64,000 nt of DNA, taken from Pseudomonadota bacterium. GTDB taxonomy: Archaea; Thermoplasmatota; SW-10-69-26; JACQPN01; JAJPHT01. The notes under the pieces are model-generated. The model did not search any database, had not been told where the DNA came from, and saw only the letters and a program-made list of their open reading frames with translations. Numbering within the stretch: position 1 is the first letter of the stretch; every line of letters starts with the position of its first letter. Location: NCBI GenBank assembly GCA_021325135.1, contig JAJPHT010000016.1, forward strand, positions 1 through 64,000. The letters run 5' to 3'. This document shows positions 53,654 through 62,764 of this stretch, in pieces. A program made the translations under genes and the position numbers.

Positions 53654-56600
53654 TCACTCCCGCGGCAGCGTCAGCCGGAACGTCGCGCCGCGCCCGGCCC
53701 CCTCGCTCTCGCACCAGATGCGGCCGCCGTGCTCCTCGACGATGCCGCGGCTGATGTAGAGGCCGAGGCCGGAGCCGCCCGCGGTCACGCGCATGGGGTC
53801 GTGGACCTGCGTGAACGGCTGGAAGAGGCGCGCGATCTGCTCGGGGGCGAGGCCGGCGCCCGTGTCCTCGACGGCGATGCGCGCGGCGGCCTCGTCCGCC
53901 TCGACGCGCAGCGAGACGCGGCCGCCCGCGGGCGTGAACTTGAGGGCGTTGGAGACGAGGTTGAACAGCACCTGCGTGACGCGCTCGGGGTCCGCGACGA
54001 CCACGGTGGCGGGGGCGTCGGCGAGGAGGAGGGAGACGCCGGCCTGGCGGGCGGCCTCCTCGAAGGAGGCGCACGTGTCGCGCAGGAGCGCCGCGAGGTC
54101 GACGCGCGTCTTCTCCAGGCGCAGCCGCCCGCTCTGGATGCGGGAGACGTCCAGGAGGTCGCGCACGAGGCCGTGGAGGCGCGCCGTGTTGCGGCTCAGG
54201 ACGCCCACTGCGCGCTGCTGGCGCTCCGCGAGGGGGCCCAGCCGGCCCGTCTCCAGGAGGTGGATCTGGAGCATCATGGGGGTCAGCGGCGTGTTCAGCT
54301 CGTGGGACGCGGTGTTGAGGAGGAGCGTCTTGAGGTTGCCCACCTGGACGAGCTGCTCGTTGGTCTCGCGCAGGCGCGCCTCGGCGCTCTTGAGCGAGGT
54401 GATGTCGCGGAAGAACCACACGCGGGCGCGGGCCTGCCCCTCCGCGGTGAAGATGGGCGCGGAGTAGCGGTCCAGCACGCGGCCGTCCTTGAGGCGCACC
54501 TCCTCGCGGCTCTCCTCGTCGGGCCGGGCGTAGAGCTCGCGCACGCGGCGGAGGAACTCCTCGGGGTCCTCCAGGAGGTGCAGCACGGCGCGCAGGGCCG
54601 TCTCGTCGGAGGCGAGGTCCTCGTCGCGCAGCTTCCAGATCTCGGCGAAGCGGCGGTTGGAGGAGAGGATGCGCCCCTCGGGGGAGACGACGAGGATGCC
54701 GTCGATGGCGGCGTCGCCCTGCCGCTCCAGGAGCACCTTCTGGAAGTGCAGCCGCTCGTTGGCGGACTTGAGGGCGGCGAAGCCCTCGGCGTTCTCCAGC
54801 GCGGCGCCCGCGATGGCGGCGACGAACTCCACGATGGCGGCCTCCTCCTCGCGGAACGCGCCGCTCACCTGGGGCTGCTCGGCGTAGAGGCAGAGGACGG
54901 CGCTGCCGCGGACGTGCACGAGGCACGCCGCGGCGGAGCGCGCGCCCATGGCGAGGAGCGCCTCGGCGCCGGGGCCTGGCGCGTCGGCGCGGAACGTGAC
55001 GGCGCGGCCCGCGGGCGCGCCCTCCAGGAGGGCCTGCGCGGCGCGCGCCTCGCGCGAGTCGCCCGCGACGCGCCCCTCGGGGCCCACCTCCAGGAGGGCG
55101 CACGCGTCGGTCCTCAGGAGCTCGCCCGCGCCGCGCAGCGCGGCGGCTCGGATGCCCGGCGCGTCAAGCTCGGCCACGATGCGGCGGCCCGCCTCCAGGA
55201 CGCCGTGATATCGATCCGCGAGGGCGAGGCTGGGCTGCTGCGCGGGCGCGGCGAGGGGCGCGGCGCCCTCGTCGGGCTCGTCGGCGCCGCGCGGCCAGCC
55301 CAGGTCGCGGGCGAGGCGCGCGCGCATGCGCATGGTGAGCGCCATCTCGTGGGCCGCGCCCTGCACGCGCGCGGCCAGGAGGCTCTCGTCCAGGAGGGCG
55401 CGCGCCTTCGCCTCGCGGCCCAGCACGGCCTCGAACCAGGCGCGCTCGCGCAGTGCATGGGGGAGGTTGTTGCGGTAGAAGCGCGCCCACGAGACGGCCT
55501 TGCGCGCGGCGCGGAGGCCCTCGTGGGCAAGCTCGCGGTCGCGGGGGAGCAGGCGCGCGGAGGCGTCGAGGCGCGCGCGCATCGCGGTGGCGAGCCAGGG
55601 CAGCACGGGCGCCACGTACTCCTGGCGCAGGCCGCGGCCGCTCACGAGCCCCCACGCCGTCTGGAGGCGCGCGACGGCCTCGTCGGGCCGGTCGGCCTTG
55701 AGCGCGACCAGGGCCGAGGCCATGAGCACCTCCGCGGTGGTGTGCACGTCCTCGCTGGGCGTCTCCCGCGCGGCCTCCACCAGCGCCGCGGGCAGCGCGC
55801 CCTCGGAGGCCTTCGCCCAGATGCCCAGCGCGATGCCCGAGGCCTGCGCGTCGCCGATCTCGGTGGCGGACTCGTGGACGGCGCGCGCGGTGGCGACGGC
55901 CGCGGCCAGGTCCCCCAGGCGGTACTGGCAGAACGCGACGTGCCAGCGCGCGGTGTTCTCCTCCCACATGTCGCCCGTCTTGGAGAGCAGGCGGATGGCC
56001 TCGCGGGAGTGCTGGAGGCACTCGTCGTAGCGCGAGGCGGCGTAGAGGACGACCGCGAGGAAGTGGAGCGACTGGCCCTGCCCCCAGATGTCGCCGAAGC
56101 CCTTGCGGATCTCCAGCGAGCGCCGCGCGTAGCGGATGCCGCGCGAGCACCAGGGGATCATGGTCATGACGGGCGCGTGCTCGGAGTACGCCTGCGCCAA
56201 TTCCAGGCTCGCGGGGTAGCGCTCGGCGAGGTTCATCTCGCGCAGGTGCGCCCACCCGCAGGCGGCGAGCCCCTTCTGGAACCAATACGCGTAGGCGAGG
56301 CGGCTGTAGAGGCGGATGGCGATGAGCTCCTCCTCGGCGCCCTCGCGCTTGCGCCGGGCGAGGAAGAGGCGCGGCAGCAGCGTGTGGAGGACCTGCACGA
56401 GCGCCTCGAAGGCGGCGCGCATCGCGTAGCCGAGGCTGGAGCGCGGCACGGTGCGGCCCAGCGTGCGCAGGCCCGCCTCCAGCGCCTCGCTGGCGCTCCT
56501 CATGTCGCCGCGCTTGAAGGCCAGCTCGCCCGCCTTGGCGAGGATCTCGGCGCGCGCGACGGGGGACTCGGCGAGGCGCTGCGCCTCCTCGAAGCAGCGG

Positions 56601-58903
56601 GACGCCTCCGCGTAGCGGCCGCGGAGCATGAGCACGTCGCCCAGCCCTTCGCGGACGCGCTTGATCATGGCCGCGTCGTCCGGGGGCGCCCCGCGCAGCG
56701 CGATGCGGTAGTGCTGCTCGGCCAACTCCAGCGAATGGCGGCGTCGCGCCTCCTCCGCGGCGCGCAGCGCGTAGGGGAGCGCGCGGGCGGCGTCGCGCGC
56801 GGCGTCGAAGTGGTAGGCGATCTCGAAGGCGCGCTCCTGGAGCGTGCGCTCCAGGTGCTCGGCGGCGCGGCGGTGCAGGCGCTCGCGCTCCTCCTCGGTG
56901 AGCATGGCGAGGAGCGTCTCGCGCAGCTTGTCGTGGACGAAGGCGTAGCGGCCCGACTCGGCGCGCGTCCAGACGATGTGCCGCTGGCGGGCGACCTCCA
57001 GGGCGGGGATGGTGCGCGTCGCGGCCTGGCCGGAGAGCTCGCACGCCATGGCGAGGTCGAACTCCTTGCCCAGGACCGCGCCCACGGTGAGCGCGTGGAG
57101 CGTCTCCACCGGGAGCAGGCGCAGGCGGCGGGCGAGGAAGGCCGCGCTCTGGGTGGAGGACTGCATCTCCGCCATGCGCGAGGGGTCGACGAGCCAGCCC
57201 GAGGGGCTCGCGACCAGGGCGCCCGACTCGACGAAGCCGCGCAGCACGGCGGAGGCCATGAAGGGGCTCCCCTCGGAAAGCTCGGCCACGGCGTCGACGG
57301 CACCGCGCGGCAGGGGGCCGGCCATGGACTCGCAGAGGCGCGCGACGTCCTCGCGGCCGAAGGGCGGAAGCGCCATGCGCAGGGACGCTGCGGCCGCGCG
57401 CAGCGGGTGGTCGGCGTCGACCTCCTCGGTGCGGAAGGCGGCGATGACCACCGCGCGGCGCCCCTTCGGGCTCTCCTCGCGGGCCCACGCGGCGAGGAGC
57501 TTCACCGTCGCCTCGTCGGCCCACTGGCAGTCGTCGAGGATGACGAGGGCCGGGCGGCCCGGGAGCCCCGCGGCGTCCAGCATGCGGGCGAAGGCCTGGA
57601 TGCTGCGCCGCTCGCCGTGCGCCTCGGGGCCGAGCTCCGCCGCGTCGCCGCCGCCAAGGGCCTCGCGCAGGTCGGGCGCGGCCAGGAGGAGCGCGTCGCG
57701 GTCCTCGCCCAGGGCGGAGTCGAAGAGGGGCGCGAAGGAGGCGTCCTCCTCCAGGGCGCGGGCGAGGTCGGCCGCGACGCCACGGAGGACCTGGAAGGGC
57801 TGGCGCGCCGCCTGGTCGACGCCCTGCCCGCGCAGGACGAGGGCGCCCATGGCCTGGGCGTGGTGCGCGAACTCGTCCAGGAGGCGCGTCTTGCCGCCGC
57901 CCGACTCGGCCTCCAGGAGGACGAGCCCGCCCTCGCCGCGGCCGGCGCCCGCGAGGCGGGCCTCCAGCGCGGCGAACTGGCGCGCGCGCACGACGAAGGC
58001 CGGGTCCGCCAGCGACGCGCGGGCGTCGTGCGCGCCCAGGACCAGCGAGGGCTCCTGCTGGCCGCGGGAGAGGGCGTCCAGCATGGCCTCCAGGTCGCGC
58101 TCGACGCCCGCGGCGGTCTGATATCGTTCCCGCGGGTCCTTGCGCAGGAGGCGCTGCACCAGCTCGTCCGCGACGCGGGGCACGCGCACGCCCCCCGAGC
58201 GCAATTCCGGCGGGCGGGCCGCGATCTGGTCGCGCAGCACGTCGCGCATGCGCTCGCGCTCGAAGGGCCTCCGGCCCGCGAGCGCGTGGAAGAGGAGGAT
58301 GCCCAGGGAGTAGAGGTCGGCGCGCTCGTCCACGGGCACGTCCAGGAGGCCGCACTGCTCGGGGGCGAGGTAGGAGGCGCGCAGCGCGGCGCCCTTCTCG
58401 TCCTCCAGCGTGGCGGGGCGCGCGAGGCCGAAGTCCACGAGCAGGGCGCCCGAGGGGGTGAGGATCACGTTGGCCGCGCAGACGCCGCCGTGGAGGACGC
58501 CTCGCTCGTGGGCCTCGCGCAGGCCCGCGGCGACGCGGGCTCCGACGCGCAACGCCTCGGAGAGGGGGAGGGGGCCGCGCCGGAGCCGTTCGGAGAGGGG
58601 CTCGCCTTCCAGGAAGGGGCGCGCGATGACGATGGCGTCCTCCTCCAGCGCGACGGAGGCGGGCGCGCCGGCCTGAAGCGTCGGGCAGGCGCGCAGGAGG
58701 GACGCCTCGTGCTCCAGGCGGAGACGCAGGCTGGCGCCCGCCGGCCCCACGGCCATGCGCCGCAGGAGGACGCGGGCGCCTTCCGGCGTCTCCGCGAGGT
58801 AGGTGCTGGCTCCGCCGGCGGCGGCCAGCGGGCGCAGGACGCGCATGGGCGAGTCTGCCTCGGGCAGGCGAGATAAAGCTTCGGAGAGGCCGGGAAGGAA
58901 CAA
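53654..58903 (-). CDS. giant pseudokinase-AAA ATPase-TPR-GAF-PAS-histidine kinase
   Basis: N-terminal Ser/Thr kinase-like domain (HERGVLHGGVCAANVILTPSGALLVDFGLA); LLEAESGGGKTRLLDEFAHHA ATPase; GAF/PAS; NTASHELNTPLTPMM H-box; GGSGLGLYISRGIVEEHGGRIW HATPase. Confidence 0.9.
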   Translation of the reverse strand: MFLPGLSEALSRLPEADSPMRVLRPLAAAGGASTYLAETPEGARVLLRRMAVGPAGASLRLRLEHEASLLRACPTLQAGAPASVALEEDAIVIARPFLEGEPLSERLRRGPLPLSEALRVGARVAAGLREAHERGVLHGGVCAANVILTPSGALLVDFGLARPATLEDEKGAALRASYLAPEQCGLLDVPVDERADLYSLGILLFHALAGRRPFERERMRDVLRDQIAARPPELRSGGVRVPRVADELVQRLLRKDPRERYQTAAGVERDLEAMLDALSRGQQEPSLVLGAHDARASLADPAFVVRARQFAALEARLAGAGRGEGGLVLLEAESGGGKTRLLDEFAHHAQAMGALVLRGQGVDQAARQPFQVLRGVAADLARALEEDASFAPLFDSALGEDRDALLLAAPDLREALGGGDAAELGPEAHGERRSIQAFARMLDAAGLPGRPALVILDDCQWADEATVKLLAAWAREESPKGRRAVVIAAFRTEEVDADHPLRAAAASLRMALPPFGREDVARLCESMAGPLPRGAVDAVAELSEGSPFMASAVLRGFVESGALVASPSGWLVDPSRMAEMQSSTQSAAFLARRLRLLPVETLHALTVGAVLGKEFDLAMACELSGQAATRTIPALEVARQRHIVWTRAESGRYAFVHDKLRETLLAMLTEEERERLHRRAAEHLERTLQERAFEIAYHFDAARDAARALPYALRAAEEARRRHSLELAEQHYRIALRGAPPDDAAMIKRVREGLGDVLMLRGRYAEASRCFEEAQRLAESPVARAEILAKAGELAFKRGDMRSASEALEAGLRTLGRTVPRSSLGYAMRAAFEALVQVLHTLLPRLFLARRKREGAEEELIAIRLYSRLAYAYWFQKGLAACGWAHLREMNLAERYPASLELAQAYSEHAPVMTMIPWCSRGIRYARRSLEIRKGFGDIWGQGQSLHFLAVVLYAASRYDECLQHSREAIRLLSKTGDMWEENTARWHVAFCQYRLGDLAAAVATARAVHESATEIGDAQASGIALGIWAKASEGALPAALVEAARETPSEDVHTTAEVLMASALVALKADRPDEAVARLQTAWGLVSGRGLRQEYVAPVLPWLATAMRARLDASARLLPRDRELAHEGLRAARKAVSWARFYRNNLPHALRERAWFEAVLGREAKARALLDESLLAARVQGAAHEMALTMRMRARLARDLGWPRGADEPDEGAAPLAAPAQQPSLALADRYHGVLEAGRRIVAELDAPGIRAAALRGAGELLRTDACALLEVGPEGRVAGDSREARAAQALLEGAPAGRAVTFRADAPGPGAEALLAMGARSAAACLVHVRGSAVLCLYAEQPQVSGAFREEEAAIVEFVAAIAGAALENAEGFAALKSANERLHFQKVLLERQGDAAIDGILVVSPEGRILSSNRRFAEIWKLRDEDLASDETALRAVLHLLEDPEEFLRRVRELYARPDEESREEVRLKDGRVLDRYSAPIFTAEGQARARVWFFRDITSLKSAEARLRETNEQLVQVGNLKTLLLNTASHELNTPLTPMMLQIHLLETGRLGPLAERQQRAVGVLSRNTARLHGLVRDLLDVSRIQSGRLRLEKTRVDLAALLRDTCASFEEAARQAGVSLLLADAPATVVVADPERVTQVLFNLVSNALKFTPAGGRVSLRVEADEAAARIAVEDTGAGLAPEQIARLFQPFTQVHDPMRVTAGGSGLGLYISRGIVEEHGGRIWCESEGAGRGATFRLTLPRE

Positions 58904-59114
58904 AGGTACATGGTCGAAGAGCCTGGCCGGGGGGTTCGGGGGGCTTCGCCTGGCGCTGTCAACTTAAGTGAAGTGATTTTGAGTCGCAGGCGGCTTGAGG
59001 GATTGCTCTCGTGGGCTCGGTCCGCCGAGGGATCCGCCTCCCAAAAGGCGGGATCCCGCGCGCCGAGGGACCTTGCACCTTCTCGCAGGAACCCCCAGGA
59101 AAAAATCCCTTACC

Positions 59115-59513
59115 CTAGGCCCGGGCGCGGCGGCGCGTGGCCAGCACCGCGTCGGCGACGTCCAGGAGGGCGGCCACGTCGGGCTTGAGGACCACGGCGT
59201 TGGCCCGCCCCTGCTGGAGCGAGGAGGAGATGCTCTCGTCGTGCCCCGTGAAGACGACGCGCAGCGCGTCGGGGTGCATGATGGCGACGCGCTCCAGGAG
59301 ATCGGCCCCCGTGAGGCCGGGCATGGTGTGGTCCGTGATGACGAGATCGAAGGGCTTTCCCTCCGTGGCGCGCGCGTCGATGAGGTCCAGGGCCTCGTGG
59401 GCGGACGAGGCGCGCGCGACCTCGGTGTGCGGGAGGGCGAAGTGGAGGAAGACCTGCAGGCCCTCCGCCAGGTCGAGGTCGTCGTCGACGACAAGGACGC
59501 GTCGGGGCTCCAT
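59115..59513 (-). CDS. response regulator receiver domain protein
   Basis: MEPRRVLVVDDDLDLAEGLQVFLH...FDLVITDHTMPGLTGADLLERV...VLKPDVAALLDV. Confidence 0.92.
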   Translation of the reverse strand: MEPRRVLVVDDDLDLAEGLQVFLHFALPHTEVARASSAHEALDLIDARATEGKPFDLVITDHTMPGLTGADLLERVAIMHPDALRVVFTGHDESISSSLQQGRANAVVLKPDVAALLDVADAVLATRRRARA

Positions 59514-59536
59514 GGACCCCTCCTTGCGCGCTGCCC

Positions 59537-60997
59537 CTATTCGTAGGGGTGGGAGTCTCCGCGGGGCGGGCGGGGCGCCTTCCGGAGGCCGGGGGTCGCG
59601 TGGCGGCGCTTGGCGATCCACCACGCGAGGCCGGCGAAGAGGCCTTCGCTGCGGGCCAGGACGCTCTGCGCGCTGGGGTGGCGGTGGAGCAGGCGGTGGC
59701 GCAGCGCGTGGTGCCGGCGGCGCGGCTCGTAGAGGCGGTGGAGCGGCGCGCCCAGCGCGACGAGGGCGAGGCCCAGCAGGATGGCCTTCCAGCCGCACGC
59801 CAGGAGGAGCGCCAGCGAGGCCGCGACGCCCAGCGCGGGAAGCAGCGGCGTGCGCAGCGTGCCGAAGGGGTCCTTGCGCGCGAGGCGCCACGCGGCCAGC
59901 GAGGTGGAGAGGAACGTGACCGAGACGAAGACGACGGTCGCGCCGATGAGGAGCGTGAGTCCCCCCGCCAGCGCGGCGGCCAGGGCGAGGGCGCTGAGCA
60001 GCAGGAGCGCGCGCAGGGGCACGCCGCCCCGCGTGAGCTTCGCCAAGGGCGCGGGGAGATAGCCGTCCACCGAGAGGGCGTGCGCGAGGCGCGAGGCGCC
60101 CAGGAGGTTGGCCTGGTCGGCGCCCAGGATGGAGAGGAGCGCGCCCGCGCCCAGGAGCGCCGCGCCCACGGGGCCCAGGATCGCGCGGGCGGCCTCCACC
60201 AGGGGCGCGCTGCTCGACGCGATGGCGCCCTGGGGGAGGATGGCCAGGAGCGCGGCGTTCACCAGGAGGTACGCCAGGAGGCTGAAGGCGAGGCCCGCCG
60301 CGATGGCGACGGGGATGCTGCGGCGCGGGTCGCGCACCTCGGCGGCGGGGAGCGTCGCGACCTCGAAGCCGGTGTAGGCCCAGAAGATGACCATGAAGGC
60401 GGTGGCGAACTCGAAGGGGCCCCCCTTGACCAGGGGCTCGAAGTGCTCCACGGCGTCGGCGGGCGCGCGGGCGTAGGCGTAGACGCCCAGCGCGGCCAGG
60501 AGCGCGAGGGGGGCCAGCTTGAGGAAGCCCACCACGGCGCCCAGGCGCGCGCCGGACTTGGCGGGCGCGAGGTTGAGGGCGAGGACGAGGAGGACGAAGG
60601 CGGCCTTCACCAGCGCGTCGGCCCACCACGCCATGCCGGGCACGAAGCCGTGGAGGTACTGCACGAAGGCGCTGGGGAACACGGCGGCGCCCACGAGCTG
60701 CGCGAGGAGGATGCTCCACCCCACGAGGAAGCCGGCGCGCTCGCCGAACGCGTCGCGGGCGTAGGCGTAGGCGCCCCCTTCGCTGGGCGCCATCTGGGCG
60801 CACGCGCTGAAGTTGAGGGCGATGACGAACGCGACGAGGCCCGCCAGGAGCCAGAGGGCGAGGCTCGCGGCGCCCACCAGGGGCGTGGTCAGGTTCGCGG
60901 CGACGTAGATGTCCGCGCCCACGACGGCGCCCACGACGAGGGCGGTGAGGTCGAAGGCGGTGAGGCTCCTGCGGCTGGCGAGGGCGGGCTCGGGCAT
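59537..60997 (-). CDS. APC-family amino acid permease
   Basis: MPEPALASRRSLTAFDLTALVVGAVVGADIYVAANLTTPLVGAASLALWLLAGLVAFVIALNFSACAQMAPSEGGAYAYARDAFGERAGFLVGW. Confidence 0.93.
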   Translation of the reverse strand: MPEPALASRRSLTAFDLTALVVGAVVGADIYVAANLTTPLVGAASLALWLLAGLVAFVIALNFSACAQMAPSEGGAYAYARDAFGERAGFLVGWSILLAQLVGAAVFPSAFVQYLHGFVPGMAWWADALVKAAFVLLVLALNLAPAKSGARLGAVVGFLKLAPLALLAALGVYAYARAPADAVEHFEPLVKGGPFEFATAFMVIFWAYTGFEVATLPAAEVRDPRRSIPVAIAAGLAFSLLAYLLVNAALLAILPQGAIASSSAPLVEAARAILGPVGAALLGAGALLSILGADQANLLGASRLAHALSVDGYLPAPLAKLTRGGVPLRALLLLSALALAAALAGGLTLLIGATVVFVSVTFLSTSLAAWRLARKDPFGTLRTPLLPALGVAASLALLLACGWKAILLGLALVALGAPLHRLYEPRRRHHALRHRLLHRHPSAQSVLARSEGLFAGLAWWIAKRRHATPGLRKAPRPPRGDSHPYE

Positions 60998-61165
60998 CCC
61001 GCGGGCGGAGGGCGCGCGGCACCCATAAGAAACATACGAATCGTGAATGCCGCGCCGGCCCGCCCGTTTCGGCGCAACGAGGCGCCCCTCCCTGAGGGGC
61101 GCGAATGATAGCTTCGGGGCACTCCGGCGCGCAAGGCCTTGCCTGGGAGGCGGCTCGGGTGGTCC

Positions 61166-61330
61166 ATGGCCCAACTCCTCCTCAACAAGGGCATCCTCGC
61201 CCGCGCCACCGCCGCCTGCCCCGTCTGCGGGAACCCCGTGGAGATGACCCACGCCTTCAACGGCGCCCGCCTCCGGGAGAGCTACGGCTGCTACCGCTGC
61301 GGCCCCACCACGTACACCGTGCGCGTCTGA
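61166..61330 (+). CDS. small zinc-ribbon protein
   Basis: MAQLLLNKGILARATAACPVCGNPVEMTHAFNGARLRESYGCYRCGPTTYTVRV. Confidence 0.6.
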   Translation: MAQLLLNKGILARATAACPVCGNPVEMTHAFNGARLRESYGCYRCGPTTYTVRV

Positions 61331-61331
61331 T

Positions 61332-62675
61332 TCAGCCGACGCTCTGGATCTCCAGCTCGAAGACCAGGTCCTTCCCCACCACGGGCCGCTGGTAGACGTT
61401 GCCCTGCGCGTAGGCGTCCTGCACCGGGATCAGCGCCGTCACCGTCTCGCCCACCCGCGCCGTCTTGGCCAGGTTCGTGAACCCGGCGATGACCCCGCTG
61501 CCCACGGTGAAGCCGAACGGCTGGTACTGGTCGTCCGCCCGCGCGTGATAGCCCCCCGTGGTGTTGAAGAGGGGCTGCTCCGGGTCCTTGGCCACCGCCA
61601 GCATGCTCGTGTCGAAAAGGCGCCCGTCGGTGAGGACGCCCGCGTAGTTCCCGGTGACCTTGTCGCCCTCCTTCACCTGCGCGCCCAGCCGGCCCAGCTT
61701 CACGGTGACGCTGGCCGTCGCCGGGGGCACGCCGGGCCAGGCGCTCGCGGCCGTGAGGGTCACGTTGGCGCCGTCGGTGGCGTTGGCCGGGGGCGTGAGG
61801 GTGAGGAACGCGACGTGGCCCGTGGAGGCCGGGATGGCGGCGAGGCCCGCCAGGCTGCACGTCCACCCCGCGGGCACCCGGGCGGCGAGGCCCGGCGCGT
61901 CGCGGACGTTGCCCCGGTTCTCCACCACCACGGCGAAGGTCGCGGCGCGGCCCGCCTCGGTGGTCTTCTCGCGGACCACCGGGTGGACGCCCACGCCGTG
62001 CGCGGCCTCGTAGGCGACGGGGTCGAGGACCTCGGCCTTCTGGATGCGGACGGCGGGCTGCGGCTGCTGCTGCGCGTTGACGCGGGCGCTCCCGATGGCG
62101 TTGACCACGGCCATGCCGTCGCTGACCTCGCCGAAGACCGAGTGCCGGTCGTCCAGGGTGGGCTGGGGCGCCAGGGTGATGAAGAACTGGCTGCCGCCGG
62201 TGTTGGGGCCCGCGTTGGCCATGGAGAGGATGCCCGCGCCCGCGTGGCGCAGCGAGGGGTTGAACTCGTCGGGAATCTGATAGCCCGGGCCTCCGGAGCC
62301 CCACGTCGCGGGGGCGCCGCTCCTGGTGTTGGGGTCGCCGCCCTGGATGACGAAGCCCGCGACGACGCGGTGGAAGAGGACGCCGTCGTAGAAGCCCTGC
62401 GAGGTGAGGTTGAGGAAGTTGGCCACGGTCACGGGTGCGGCCTCCCGCTCCAGCGTGAGGGTGACGTTCCCCTTGTCGGTGGCCAGGAGCACGCGGGGCT
62501 TCTCGGCCTTCCACCCGGGGTCAGGCGCCGGGGGCGCCGCGCCGGCGGGGCAGAGGGTGTCGCCCGCGACGACGCGCCCCGAGGGGGTCGGGACCGCGGG
62601 ACCGGAGCCGCCCAGGCAGCCGGCGACGAGGAGGGCCAGGAGGAGGAGCGCGACGAGCCGCATGGCCGGCCGCAC
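61332..62675 (-). CDS. lipoprotein with cyclophilin and FKBP-like peptidyl-prolyl isomerase domains
   Basis: Lipobox LVAGC; cyclophilin FHRVVAGFVIQGGDPNTRSG...FFITLAPQPTLDDRHSVFGEV; FKBP-like VKEGDKVTGNYAGVLTDGRLFDTS...FTVGSGVIAGFTN. Confidence 0.92.
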   Translation of the reverse strand: MRPAMRLVALLLLALLVAGCLGGSGPAVPTPSGRVVAGDTLCPAGAAPPAPDPGWKAEKPRVLLATDKGNVTLTLEREAAPVTVANFLNLTSQGFYDGVLFHRVVAGFVIQGGDPNTRSGAPATWGSGGPGYQIPDEFNPSLRHAGAGILSMANAGPNTGGSQFFITLAPQPTLDDRHSVFGEVSDGMAVVNAIGSARVNAQQQPQPAVRIQKAEVLDPVAYEAAHGVGVHPVVREKTTEAGRAATFAVVVENRGNVRDAPGLAARVPAGWTCSLAGLAAIPASTGHVAFLTLTPPANATDGANVTLTAASAWPGVPPATASVTVKLGRLGAQVKEGDKVTGNYAGVLTDGRLFDTSMLAVAKDPEQPLFNTTGGYHARADDQYQPFGFTVGSGVIAGFTNLAKTARVGETVTALIPVQDAYAQGNVYQRPVVGKDLVFELEIQSVG

Positions 62676-62702
62676 CCGAAGGCCGGCTCTTGAAGCTGCC
62701 CA

Positions 62703-62737
62703 GAATGCGCATTCTTGAGCAACGAGGCCCTAAATAG
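62703..62737 (+). promoter_or_regulatory. palindrome plus TATA-like element upstream of trpE
   Basis: GAATGCGCATTC perfect palindrome (62703-62714), then CTAAATAGC around 62730-62738 about 30 nt before the trpE ATG. Confidence 0.5.
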
Positions 62738-62764
62738 CGGAATGCACACTCACTTCTGTCCATC

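Noticed and set aside
53327-58876. 1849-aa plus-strand ORF opposite the giant kinase gene
   Set aside because: High-GC antisense shadow ORF; composition is low-complexity Ala/Arg/Gly/Glu with no motifs, while the minus strand has clear domains.
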